Shown here piece by piece: positions 12,001 through 24,663 of a stretch of 64,000 bases of DNA. The translations under genes and the position numbers were made by a program. Position 1 is the first letter of the stretch. The number at the start of each line of letters is the position of its first letter. The stretch lies in contig JAJKFH010000102.1 in NCBI GenBank assembly GCA_023333565.1, forward strand, positions 3,534,001 through 3,598,000, given 5' to 3'. The notes beneath the pieces were generated by a model that worked only from the letters and a program-made list of their open reading frames with translations, ran no database searches and was not told where the DNA came from. The stretch is from Puffinus mauretanicus (lineage: Eukaryota > Chordata > Aves > Procellariiformes > Procellariidae).

Positions 12001-14530
12001 ACAATAAAGAATTAACATGCATCCCATCATTAACTTCTACCAAAGCAGATTTTGTTTGTGGGATCATGTGTGAAAGTCCTTAATTACATTGTCTTTAGCC
12101 AGAAGCATTCTTTCCTCACAGAAATATGTGTCTAGATACACTTGCACAATAACCACCTGTTTTTTGTATGATAGTCAAGCAATAATCTTTTGAAAAAGAA
12201 CAACTAAGTGCCCAACATATTAAAGCAAAGCAGGATTACTGAATTATTTACTATATTAGAAACAATTTGTATTTTTAGTAAAAATACCAAATATTTAAAA
12301 TTCTAGCACTGCTATTGAGATGAAAGTGGGAACAATCTGCTTAAGATCATTTGTCTTAAAGTTAACTTGAGCTGGTTGCATTGTTTACTAGATTAGGCAA
12401 GATGTATTTCAGCTGATAAATAAATAATGGAGGTTTTGCCAGATGATGCACTTTCCCTAAATCATGATTGACTCTGAAAGGATTTGCTTTGCTGCTTAAG
12501 TAGTTTTTCAATTACACAGTTTGCCTGAGACAAGCTTTGACCAGCTTTGCAATGAGATGTGATTACTTTCTACTGCTCTATTTAACTGCAAAAATTGCTG
12601 TGAGCTGCAAATCTACTCACATGATGAAGTTCAGACTGAGCTACTGTCAGAGCTATGGAGGGAAACTCCATGGAAGTCAAGAGATTGCTTCTCTTGTTCT
12701 GCATCCTTTTGAGGAGGGAGGGAAAGAGCAGATTTTGCCCATCTATGTGGAATAAGATGGTGTCAAGTACAGTAGCCTGTGGAAATTATAAGATATTACC
12801 CAGAAAATTTTATCAAAGAATTTTAAACTGAGAAAACATGGTGAAATTGCATGGGAGTTGAAATCTAGAGTGATATGAAGGGCTGTCTCTGATATGTTTT
12901 GAATTCAACTAGAGTGAAAGAAAACAGAATTTTCCAACACCTCACACTTGAATGAGAATTTATTCCCTAGAGTACTACAGATTTCTACCCCAGTGATTTT
13001 TGCCAGAAATATTGTGAATTTATGTTTTTGAAAGACTTGTTACATCTAAAACTTTATCATCTCCCATAATCATGCAGGCGTTTAAAGCTTATTGGAATAT
13101 ATTAATGGATTTTAATTCCTTTGACTTCTTTTTTTGTTTAAGCCCTCTTGGTTTATGGTTGTTGTCAGGAAGAGCCTGTTCTTATCTTGTTGCCAAAGAA
13201 CTTGTGCTTTTTTCCTCTCTCATCACAAAGAGGAGAAAAATTATACTTTGGTATGGTTTTATGCAACTGTACAGCAGGATCTATGATGGGAAAGACTTTT
13301 TTTCCTAGTGACCAGCTGTCTGAAAGCAGCAGTGCATAAACACATCCATTCATCCAGATAATAATTTTCCCAGATTTGATTTAAGACATTTCATTGAAGT
13401 TATTATGCTCATGTAAAAGAGCAACAATATATGAGTGAATCAGGCCTTAGGCCTTGATTTTCATCCAAAAGATAAAAGCAAATTAAGAAATGCAGAGAAT
13501 GAAACAATGGGTAAAGAACTGGAACTGAATCACTTCTAGAGGGAGATTTAGGACTTAATTCTGCAAAGAAAAACCTGCTCTGGCCCTGATCCAAAACAGT
13601 ACTCAAGTCTTAACTCTAACTCCATCAGCAGTTTCACTAAAGCCAAATGTCTGCCCAAGTGCTTTGTAGACTAAGGCCAGAATATCAGTAATTTGCAGGA
13701 CTGAACCCTCAAAGAAATAAATGATCTTGGTCAATTGATAAGGACTGGTAATGAGCTGAACTTGCAAGGGAGAGAGAAGGCACTGGCTGCGGGCATATCA
13801 ATGGGTTGCTGAAGTCAGGCGAGGGTTAGTAGGGAAGTTGTAGCAAAACTTATTGAAAAAAAAAAGCTTTACTATTATTTAAACATTTTCAACCTTTTTT
13901 TTTTGAATTAAAATAATTTCTAAACAGGTTTTGAAACAACACAATGTTTTTGAGAACTGAATTTTTTTTTGGTGGCAAAATTCCTTTTTTTCCCTCAAAC
14001 TTTCCATCCAAATTTGTCAGGTCAGAAGTTAGATCCAGAACTGAAGCATAAGAGAAAGCCTCCACATTTGCTCTCTGGATAGAGAGGTTATTGCTTGGCT
14101 TTCTTCTCAAATAAATACCTCTGCTGTTCATCTAGCTATTTGAGTGGTATATACCACTCTTTTGCACGGTTTTGAAGATGCACGGTCAGTTTAATGGTGT
14201 ATGTATATAAAAGGTATATGTAATATATTCTTAATTATTTTCCATCAGCATACTGATGCAACCTATATCATACGCGATTCCTTGCAGATCACTGTTCCTT
14301 GGGCTGAAATCTTTACTGAACCATTTAAAAGGATGATTTTTCCACGGTTAGTTACCTTTTCAGGTAGATAAGAGAGAGGTATTTTGGCTGTGGGGGAAAA
14401 AGACAGCATCTGAATGGTGAATTTCTTTTCATAAGGCAAGTATGCCTGTGGCAACGTCAGTGGAGGTGGAAATAGATTGTGGATAACTGCTTGGCACTGA
14501 ATATAGATTAGGTAAGACCATTCAATACTA
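9029..14530. other. Non-coding AT-rich stretch
   Basis: About 5.5 kb with only short, unconvincing open frames. Contains T/A-rich runs (for example 9354-9363 and near 13856-13910). No transposon termini, RNA genes or splice-bounded coding blocks were recognised. Confidence 0.5.
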
Positions 14531-14890
14531 AGCGAGGTGGGAGAACAGCCCAGAGCACTCGGAGCCAGCTTGAAGCCAGCCAGCCTGCCTCAGGGGGTGA
14601 CACCGAGGACACTGATTTGGGGGAGCCTGGATTTGCAGCTGGGTGGCCAGGTCTGCCTGCAGCCTGCCCCCTCTAAGGCCAGGCTGTGTTTCAGCAAAGG
14701 GACCAGACCTGCTGGCCCTCCCAGCCCCGGGGCAGGCAGGCTGGCAGGGGGAGCGCCTGCAGGGTCCTGGGGTGGGAGCGTGACCACGCTGCCTCCTCCC
14801 GTGGCTGGGCTTTGAGTGGTTTCATGTCCTGCAGGGCCAGTTATGCCTGGTACTCGCTCTGGGACTGCTGCGTTTTGGGTTCTGCATGCT
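14531..14890. other. GC-rich block without recognised content
   Basis: About 350 bp that is much richer in G and C than its surroundings (GCAGGCAGG and GGGAGCG runs). Frames are open on both strands, as high GC content alone would produce. It has no repeat ends and I recognise no protein. It could be an old, decayed repeat or an isolated GC-rich island. Confidence 0.4.
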
Positions 14891-17800
14891 CCTTTCCAAA
14901 CCAAATGTGATAAAAACTTACTTTATAAGGAGTGATTTGTGCAAATAACCCAGGAATCCAGAGCTCATATGTGGGTCGGAGTTCAGCTTCAAGTCTGAGC
15001 TCACACTTGCTGGCTCACGACGAGCTGGTTTAGAACTCCTCAAGCTTCCCAGGATTTGCATAAGGATCCAATATTTTTTTTTTCTTGGACTGTGGTTTGT
15101 ACCATTTGAGACAGGATATTCAAATCCAGACATAGAGTTTAAATCTAGATTTAATCTGAGCTGTCTGTAGTTATGAGCACATGTAGAGGAAGAGAAACAG
15201 GGCATAAAGGAGGTGACTGAATTCCTCAGTGCTCCAAAAGTGTTCATGTTCAGTTTCGTTTGTATTTGGACAGAGATTTGAAATAATTTTCAAATTATTT
15301 GAACAGACTGCCTCATTATGTCTTAATCTAAACTGGACATCTTTCTAAAAAAGATGTTTTTAAAAGCTCTGCTATAAACTAAATATAAATTACTGATGTG
15401 ATGCAGGAATTGCTAATTCAGAACCTATGACTTATGGTATTTTAGCATTTCCACTGGATGATATACTGGCTAATCGTTAAGATGATTAAGAGGAAGACAT
15501 GAATGAAAGTAACTGCAGATGGTCCTCAAGCTGCTGGAGTGCTACATCCAGATTTCAGATAGACCTCCAGCTGCTTAGGCTCTAATTATGCAAAGCAAAG
15601 GTTGCCCCAGAATTAACTTTTATTGCAAGCCCCCCACGAGACTTTGACCACCCAAATACCTACTAAGAAAATTTCTGCAGTGTGCCACTTCATTTTCATT
15701 TATGCCACACTTCATTATATGTGGTAAATAAGTGTAGATAGCAGACAACCAACAAGAGTCCTCTTGTCTACGGCCCCACATGGGAATCATCTAACCTTAA
15801 TAGGGAAGATGTGCTTTTGGAGTCCAACCAAGCTGGTAGTAGTCCTTCTACATTTGCTTTTCCTTAAGAAAATGCAGTTCATGCCCTTTCCCACTGAATA
15901 AATGGTTCTAATTATCTGAAACATTTCGCATTTTTTCCAGTGTTTAATCACTGGCTTCCGAAAAGCCTGGACTTGGAACAGAGTCTTGAAGCTCTGCATG
16001 ACCACGGCCATTGCTCTTATCTGACTTAATCTTGCCCACCTCAGGGATAATTTACAGCTATTTGATCTGTTATGTAAAATACATCCAAGGTTATTGACCT
16101 ATAGCCTCCCGCAGTCCCACTTGCTCACACAGGATATTCCAGGGTTGCTTTAGCTCAATTGAGCAATAATATTTTCTAAAAGTAGCCCCAGTGAAACTTG
16201 TAGGGCTAGCTACTTGTTTAGGAAAGTCGTGCTTACTGTGCAAAAGTACCAGAGTCCAACTTGGGATAATGCTGCTTTCTTGATAGAAACACCTGCCAGG
16301 GAAATTCTGCAGCTGGTAAAAAAAAAAACCCAACAACAACAAAAAAACCCCAAAAAACAAAACCAAAACATTAGAGTCCGTATCATTAGCATCATTCCTA
16401 AAGAAGGGAATCTGCACTTACCTGAAAATCTGTGGGTTTTTATAGTGCCTAAGAAGACTGAAGGATTCATATAGACCATCCTACGATTTTTATCTGTTAC
16501 TTGCTCAGGATGGGAGAGGATCCTCAGGCAAGCACTTGGGTACAAATGCTCCAGAAGCGGCTGCCTCCCAGTACTCTGATGGCTTCAGGGAAACTGGGGT
16601 TAATCATATACTCTGCAGTAAGTGGAAAACTGGTTGCCTCTTGGGTGTTTAGGTTTGAAATTACTATTCATTCTGCACAAGACACTAAAAGGAAAGGTGT
16701 TATCCCAGGGAGCAATGCTGGTTTGTTTCTTTCTCCTGTTAGCTGAATAACTTGATATTTTCAGAAAGTTAATGCAGATGGACTTATGAAGATGAAAGTG
16801 TAATTAGGGGTATAATCCACCTCCACATCTGAGAAACTGTGTAAAACTAGTGAGAAGGAGCTGTACAGCAACAGTCACATGCACTCCTTAAGGCTGATGC
16901 TGATAGTGACTCCTTGGCTGGTACCGTGTGGCCTTTTAAAGGCTTGTAATGGAAAGAGGAAGAAATGTCTCCTGACTCTAAAAATCTAGTTTACCATTTC
17001 AGTCTATGACAAACTAACTGCTTTGGTACAGTGACCATTTACCCTGCTTGAATCCCAACGAAGGCAAAAAATGTGAGCATGTCTGCCTGGCATAAAGCGT
17101 GGAAGTAAGCAACATGCTTCCATTCACCTCTGGCTTACTGTGCCAATGCTAAATTCAAGAAACACAGAATTTGAAATATATGTAAGAATGTATTGGATGC
17201 AGCATCAAAGCATTGTCTTGATCACCATCATCCATTCACAGTCTTGCAGAGTGTAGTAATGCATATTTTCTTGCTTATTCTTAGATTTGTAGTTTGACCC
17301 ATGAGAATTATTTTTATCTCTTGCTGAGATCGGGGGAGTAGACAGGCTACACTAGAGCTTTGATATATTAGCTGATTAGAGCTTCTGGCAGCCTTCAGGA
17401 TGGAGTTTCTCAGCAGCAAGTTCTCCAGAGGATTTCTGAGGGTGGGATTACTGTTAAGTTTTTTTCCTGATCACAGTCCTGCTGCTAATAGAGTGTGTGA
17501 AACAAAAGTTCAAATGTTGGCACATTCTCCTATGGGATAGGAGATTCCCAATTCACAGTGTATAATTTCCATATCTGAAATAAGCTACATGATGATATTT
17601 TTTCTGATCTGTGGTCTGTGGTGCATCCAGAAGCAGCATAGCCTGTGGTTACTAGTCTAGTTTTTAGTGCTTCTGTACTGCTTTTCCCAAGCTCATGCAA
17701 ATTAATGTTAAAAAAATAATAATCATAGAAGCTATGTGATTGCTTTTCTATGAAAACAGGGTATCAAGAATTGAGGAAGCGGGAATTCCTGCTACCACAG

Positions 17801-18639
17801 ATGCCTGAGTTAGAAGCATAGTCATTGTTCAGCTCTGATACAGTCCTTGTAGAAAGTTTAACATCTGAATTTCCTCCAAAAATGCTGGTTCTCTCCATTG
17901 ACAATAGAAGGAGCCTACTGTAACTAGGTTCTTAAACTTGTTACTTAAATTTGCAAATAATTAGTTTTCCCCCTCCCAATTGCTAGCACCTTCTGGGGCT
18001 TACTTCTGTTCCTCAAAAGCTTTGAAATCTTTGATGGAAATATAACTGATTTTTCCTGCCCCCCTCCTCCTTCCCCTGCCCCGTTTGGAACTGGATATGG
18101 ACCTTACAGAGGTGCACTGGTAAGCCACTGAGACTATTAAGAAATAGTATCTTTCAGACAGTTTGAAATAGATTCAAAGTAACCAAAATGCAAAATGCAC
18201 TGTAACCAAACCAAAATGCACTGTATCCTCTTACCAGTCCCACAGCATATGCATGTTAACTGAGTAATATTTGTAAGCTGATGCTCTTCGCTGCACATGT
18301 AATATTAGGTTTAAGAGAATTTTAAAGGAGTTTGAGAGATCTTAAAATAATCTTTTGCTCCCTGTGGTAGTTAATCACAAGCTGTGAGTGCTAGTTTCTC
18401 TCCAGTGCTTCCACTGAAGAAGGTGGAAATTTCCTTCTCTCATCTGGCCGAGTAAGAGAGCTGGGATCCTGAGATGTGTATGATCTTTGCGGCTTCCAGT
18501 GGAGGTGTTACAGCTGAGCAGAAGCTCCTTTCCATCTCCCACCTGTACACTCCTCATTACAATATGTTGCCAAAATGTCTGCAGGAATTCACAACGTTGT
18601 CATCTTCCCTTGTTGCTGTCCTCAGAGTCCCACCTAGAG
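14891..18639. other. Non-coding stretch
   Basis: Mixed AT-rich DNA. An A/C-rich low-complexity tract lies at 16318-16370 and a small imperfect tandem duplication near 18180-18226, where a block containing AAAATGCACTGT appears twice. No gene recognised. Confidence 0.5.
16318..16370. repeat. A/C-rich low-complexity tract
   Basis: An A run followed by irregular CAACAAC, AAAAACCCC and CAAAACC units. Similar tracts recur at 39974, 42701, 54490 and 60401, and in the opposite orientation as G/T-rich tracts at 32081, 33121, 33611, 49213 and 59477. No flanking element is visible. Confidence 0.8.
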
Positions 18640-19060
18640 ACTTTTAGAGGAAGAAGCGCTGCCTTTCCACCTTCTCGCATGCCCCTTTAGCCATCAGGTC
18701 CCAGCCATGGGCATGGCTGAGGTGCCTACGCCTGCCTTCCCAGCCCTTTGAGCCACATACACACACCGTCCGGTGCAGCTGCCACTGCACCGCCCATCCC
18801 TGCCACAGCAGAGCATCAAGCCATAGAAGGGCAGCTGCCTTGCACTTCCCAATTACTCTGTTAACCATATTTTTTGTGTTGGTTGGAGGGAGAAGTGCAG
18901 GAGGAGTACCCCAGCTAAGCTGACCTCGGTGCTTCCTCTGCCCCAGCCGGTGAGGCCGAAAGGCTCTGGACTCCCTGGGTGGGGATCAGCGGGCATGGTG
19001 CAAGAAGGTGCACACAGACACCACAGCCACGTTGCTGCATTTGTCATTTAATTTCTCTAC
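18640..19060. other. GC-richer non-coding block
   Basis: About 400 bp of raised GC content with CACACA and GCTGCC stretches. Open frames on both strands show no family resemblance and no splice-bounded structure. Nothing else is recognised. Confidence 0.35.
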
Positions 19061-19636
19061 CTTTTGATTGGCATGACGATATAGAAGACTAAACCCATAT
19101 GCAGTTCAACAGCTACATTATGGGTTGATAATGAGGTCTAGGGGGACTTAGTATCCACTGGCTGCATATCTGTGAAGGAAAAAAAAAGGAAGAGAAATTA
19201 CGAATACTATCTCTTCCTTGTAGCAGTACTTAAAGTATCGAGGCTTCTGGAAAAAATCCTTGGCCTGAAGGAGTCTTAAACATATTGAACCTGGAGTGGT
19301 AATTTACATCTCTCTTGAGCCTGCCAAGGTCAGCCAAGTATAGGCCACAGAAAGCATCAAGCAGAGAATACAATGAAATCTAATTCTTCCATACTCCAAA
19401 AACTTTATCACTCCAGAAAACATGTTCAGGAAAGCCCATAAATGAGGGAAAATGAGATAGAAAAGGCACAAGTATTAGCAAATCGGAAGCAAATTCAACA
19501 CTGGAATGTGTCTTACAGTGGGTGCCCGGTGTAGGACAAAAATAAACAAGAAGTGATCTGAGAAATGGAAAATACCAGCAACGAGAAGACCATTGTGTTA
19601 CATCTTCAGGCCACGATGTGTAACAAAATCCTTAAA
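19061..19636. other. Non-coding stretch
   Basis: AT-rich DNA with no gene, RNA or repeat recognised. Confidence 0.5.
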
Positions 19637-19808
19637 AACCGATCCAACATTGCCACCTGCGGGTCGCTTTGGTGAGGAGCTGGAGGGGCCACCGCAGCCC
19701 CTCGCTGCCCAGCGCGGGGGACACGGGCACGAGCCTCAAGCACGGGTGGGAGTTCGCCGTGTACAGCCTGGGGGGACGGCGAGCCTTCAGGCAGGGCATC
19801 ATCCATCG
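19637..19808. other. Short isolated CpG-dense block
   Basis: About 170 bp holding roughly 15 CpG dinucleotides inside AT-rich DNA that is nearly CpG-free. Two plus-strand frames are open through it, but neither gives a domain I recognise and I see no matching splice sites. It could be a very small orphan CpG island, a fragment of a GC-rich retrocopy, or a decayed exon. Confidence 0.45.
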
Positions 19809-21438
19809 CAAATGCATAATTCTATCCATCAAACACAAAATGTCATGCTGTTTTGAGACACTAGTAATTAAAACACTTTTCCTGTTGTAAAATACCAGTT
19901 TCACCGATTTAAGAGAGGGGAATCATTAATCTTCGGTTCCTTCCTTAGGTCGGTATTGGTGATCCGGCTAAATTTCTCTTTGTGATTTTAACTGAGTATT
20001 TGGAGTCACACGCCACTGTCTTTTGCAATGTTGGATTCTCAGTAGCCCCGTTGAGTCCCCTGGGTTCTACCTGCAGGGAATTTTGGCTTCAGGTGAGTTA
20101 CACCAGAAGAGAATTTGGCAGTTATTGACAGGTCTCTCGTTAAGTGCAGTCACTGACCATAGTTAAAAATTATATTCAAGGGGAACCCCCATTTCAGCAA
20201 AGGGTGAATTTAGCTGATTTATCTGTTTATTCAGTGGTGTTGTATTTAAATGCAGATTTTTAATAAATATTTCTGTTTCTTCATAGTTTCATTCACTAAT
20301 CATATATTCTAATTGTAGTACATACATTATTTCTACGCCTTCATTCTTAAGAATGAAATGCAAGAATAAACAGTGAAATAAAATAATTATAAAACAAAAG
20401 AAAATGCTCCACTGGTATACAAACACTGTTTCTTTCTTTATTTATTTATTTGTTAGACTTGCTATGTATGTGTTCATGGCTACAAAGAAGCCAAAGTAAG
20501 AGGATAATGATGCATTTAAACACTCCAAATTCAAGAAATGGACAGCATTGAATTAGCTTGTGTTCCATTTATGCAGGTGCACCACAGTTGGCTGAGGTCA
20601 CTTGAGAGGGTCACTGTGGAAGATGCAATGTATAGTATTCAGCTACTTTTCAGGAGGCTACCTTCCCTCCATGGGGTGTGCAAAGAATTTAATACGTACA
20701 TGTAATGTGTTGATTTCACTGGATCTGTGCTGACTTCTTTCAGCTGAAGGCCTGAAATCTGGCATAAAAATCCATGTTGCTTGGCAAGTGTGTTATTGAC
20801 CAGGTTTTTCTTCTGGAAAGAACATAGGAAGCAGATGGAAAGCTTGCAGAGCATGTTGCCTGGATGCAGAACGACGAGTGGTCAGCTGCAGCAGGAGAGC
20901 TGCTGGTGTGAGAAAAGGTGAGGTGGAAAGGTGGCCGATGCCGTCTCTGTCAGTGAGCACTATGAAAACAATCCTGAAAAGATCTTGCAATATTACATGT
21001 TGCTCTTCTGGGAAAAATTAAAGTAGAAATTTGTCATGTTCTGCCCTACAGGAGATAAGGTACCTGCTGTGTAGTCCAAGGAGGGGTGGAAGATGGGTTG
21101 TTCTCATGCTTTCAACTACTCCTCGTATCCATCCCCAGCTGACTTGTCCAACTGTTGGCTCCCTTTCTGGGTCAACTGTGCCTGTGACCTACCCGATTAG
21201 AGGGAACCAGAATGCTAAGGGTGGAAGCTGCACTGATTACATCAACATTATCTCCCCCTGCACCAAGTTCACAGAGAAAAATGTACTTTATAGGTGGGAT
21301 GCCACATAATTCTTCCTTTCCTTTATCTGCCCTCTCATCTCTACTTAAAGTGACGTTCAGTTCTTCTTGAGCTGAGGGTGAGATAACAGTGATTAGAAGA
21401 CTATAATTTGATCCATGCCCAGATACTCACTCTTATCC
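19809..21438. other. Non-coding AT-rich stretch
   Basis: No gene recognised. Contains a (TTTA)n-like stretch near 20437-20455 and AT-rich sequence around 20220-20400. Confidence 0.5.
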
Positions 21439-21562
21439 CCTGCTTAGCAGATGACCAATTAATGTAAGTGTGTGTGGCAAAATAAGAACGAACTGAAAAA
21501 CTTCCTTCTAAAATATTTGAGGGCCTCAGAATTCTTTAATCTTCCTGCTTAGCAGATGACCA
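21439..21562. repeat. 86-bp local copy bordered by a 19-bp direct repeat
   Basis: The 19-bp string CCTGCTTAGCAGATGACCA occurs at 21439-21457 and again at 21544-21562. Between the two lies a segment (21461-21546, overlapping the start of the second repeat by about 3 bp) that is about 92% identical, with 7 mismatches in 86, to 22301-22386. The arrangement resembles an insertion of nearby sequence at a staggered break, with the break site duplicated. No transposase, LINE tail or LTR is visible. Confidence 0.85.
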
Positions 21563-21810
21563 TAAAGTCTTTTATAATTTATGGCTGAAACAGCAAAACA
21601 TATGTGCAAATTATTATTATTGCTATCGTTATTGTTAGGCTTTATTATCTCTCCTAGTGCTGTATTGCGAATTATAAATTATTACAAAACTGCTATGTAA
21701 AATAATTATCTTCTTAATAAAATAATGCGCATGAGGAGGTACTGAGGATTATGTAAGTATGACCATAGGACAGGTAAGCTATTCCGGTCAGGTACTGCAG
21801 ATGGTTTCTG

Positions 21811-21829
21811 GCATGTAAAGTTTACATGC
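21811..21829. repeat. Perfect short palindrome
   Basis: GCATGTAAA, one central base, then TTTACATGC: nine matched bases on each side. It may be chance or a binding site for a dimeric factor. Confidence 0.7.
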
Positions 21830-22300
21830 AGCTCACAATGTAATCAAGAACCAACCTCCGAAACCTTATTTTTACACTTTGAAAACTGAGCAGGAGGAAT
21901 TCTTCTCCTGTAGACCTTTTAAAAGATTATTTTCTGTGCTTCTTCCAGCTGTGAAAAAATATTTTTGAAGGAAATGGATGATTTTTTTTGGGATATACAT
22001 TATGGATTTGAGAAGTATTAATCAGGAGTGGACTTATTTTTTTCTATTCTTTCAGATGCAGATGGGGATGGGAAAAGGAGAGTCTGCTGTGCAAGAAGAG
22101 ATGAATTAGACTTCCAACATTGTATTTTAATCCAAATTTAATACCGGATTTCTCCACCTTCAGAAGCTTGAAGGTTTTTTTGAACACATCATTGCTCATA
22201 GAACATAGAGGTTGTAGGTTATGCTAACTGAAATTACTGCCGCTTAAACTATCCATTGCAATGTGTTGTGAAAAACATGTACTTCATGTATTCGTTCTGG

Positions 22301-22386
22301 AATGTAAGCATGTGGGGCAAAATAAGAATGAACTGAAAAACCTCCTTCCAAAATATTTGAGGGCCACAGAATTCTTTAATCTTCCT
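22301..22386. repeat. Second copy of the 86-bp direct repeat
   Basis: Partner of 21461-21546, in the same orientation and exactly 840 bp downstream. This copy has no flanking direct repeat, so it is the more likely template of the pair. Confidence 0.9.
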
Positions 22387-24579
22387 TTTTCTATGCTCAC
22401 TGGTTTGTTTCACAGTCATGAAATTTGTGTCTTGAGATTCTCTGTGGGACTGGAAATGTTCCCTGCCTAATTTCAGAACAAAGATGTCAGGTTGATGTAG
22501 GCTGTATCATTTGTAGGTGTACATTGGTATGTTCCTATTAGACTGTAGGGTTTTTTTTGTGCTCCTGAAATTTTTTAACTCTGTTCATTTCTCTCTCTCT
22601 TCTTCCTTGTCAGGCTGCAGTTGTGCTCACGCTCACTAAAAAGTTGCAAAGCCTAGTTACACCACCGTAGGCCAAGGAGAAGCAAATGGGGCCATTCTGT
22701 TGCTTCAGCCTCTGCTTTAGAGTTTTACTTCTGCTGCATCCTGTGAATTGTGATATGTAAACCTCTGTTGGCCATAAATCCCCAGTCTTGTCAGAATGCA
22801 TGCAGATCATAAAAGGGAAAGGAAGGGTAGGATGCATTTTAATGTTTTTAAGCTTTGCTGAGGACATCTGGCCTGCGGTGATTTGCTTAAAAGAGGATTA
22901 ATTGTAATGCAAACTCAGGAAGAATGGGGATTCTTTAATGACAAGTGTCAAGTATACAGGAAAAGCATTGTTTATAGGAGCCAGTGGAATCAAAACAGAA
23001 TTATAAAACCTTTCCAGGATCTCCCTGATGTTTCAAAATGCTTCAGAGAAATCCATTATATTCGGAGAATTTCCCCAGCAGGAATTCTTCGTGTAATAGA
23101 GTTTTGTCCGCAATGTCTTCCATTTTAATAAAGGACTTATTTGAAATCCAAAGTTACAGCAAATGAAGTGAGGCTAAATTGTGTTTGCCTTACACACAGA
23201 AGTGCTTTGCAGAAACGCAGTTTTATCAGCAGATAGACTGTTATATGTTAAATGAGAGTGTTCGTGCCATGTAATTAAAGTTCCATGTTCTGGCTTATTT
23301 GTTGCAGATACACATGAATATGGACCCACAACTTCATTCCTGTGGATGAACATCTGCAGCCTCAGAGCCTTACTGCCTGAGGGAGGACTCACTGGCCCCA
23401 GGCATATCTACCTGGTGAGCTGGAGGCTGGTGTAGAGCTGTCCAAGCTAGCGGAGATCCCAGCCAGTGTGGATTTCCAATGTGGCTCCGAATGCAGCCCA
23501 GCCATTTTTTTGTGAAATATGGTGCTCAGACTAATAAACCTGCCCCAGAAGAGTCTTTGGCTGTGGTCCTGCAGATACACATGGGGACAGAGTCATAAAG
23601 TGAACGAGATCTGTGATACGTTTTCTGAAGGGTGACACCGCACCAACTGGATTTTCTAACAACTGCAGCACTCACTAGATTTGAAAAGGAAATATTGAGA
23701 ACAGAAAAGTGCTGATTTGAGAATAATATGGAGGTCAGCTATTACAGTCTTGGTATGAAATAAATATTGGATACCAATAAATAAGTGACGTTACACTCTG
23801 AAATGTGTTTTTGTAAAACATCAGATAGGAAGGCTGTGGTATATGTTTTAAAAGAAGGCTTTATTTTTCCCCATCACCTTTAGAATTTTTTTGAGAATAT
23901 GAGGTTAAATGGCAAGGCTGTCAGGAAAGTAGTTGTGTGGTCAGGAGTGCCAGGGAGAGTCTTGTCTGGCAGCAGGAGCTGTATTTTCTAAAAGTCTATG
24001 TATGAAGGAATTCAGGAGAGTCAAGTTCCTTTTTTTTTTTTTTTTTCCATTTCTGTAACTAACTGCTTGTGAGACCTAGAGCAATAAGCAAATAAAATTG
24101 TCAGTTCCATAAGACAAAATCCCCTAAAGGCAGAAGGAGAGGGACCAAATGTTTCTACTTGGTAGTAATTTTTGTTGGATTACTTGTTTCTTTAGGTTTA
24201 GGCTTGCTTCCAAATAAAACATAAATTGAAGATGACAAATGAAAAGAAAATGGAAATAGCAAAAAATTTTCAATCATTTGAGATTTTTTTTTCAGGAAAT
24301 TAACTGCATGAATTTACTACAAATTTGTGAATCACATCAGCTGATAAAAATGTGTACTTCTGGCAAAATATTTTAACTGAGTCTACTGTGACCTTTCCAA
24401 GTCACTTCACTTTTCGCTGTCTCCTTTTATGTGTACATAAAGCAGCACAACCGTATGTTCCAGCTAAAAAAGAGGGACACATACAGAGTTTGTGTGTGGT
24501 AAAAGTATTTCATGCTTTGCCTGCTCTTCTGACAACCTTATCCTCACCTTGTGCTTTTGTGCCAGGTGCTTTTCCGGAG
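22387..24579. other. Non-coding stretch
   Basis: No gene recognised. Contains a pyrimidine-rich run near 22588-22606 and a T run at 24030-24046 immediately followed by AT-rich DNA. Confidence 0.5.
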
Positions 24580-24663
24580 AATCATAGAATCATAGAATCA
24601 GTAAGGTTGGAAAAGACCTTTAAGATCATCGAGTCCAACCGTCAATCCAACACACCATGCCCC

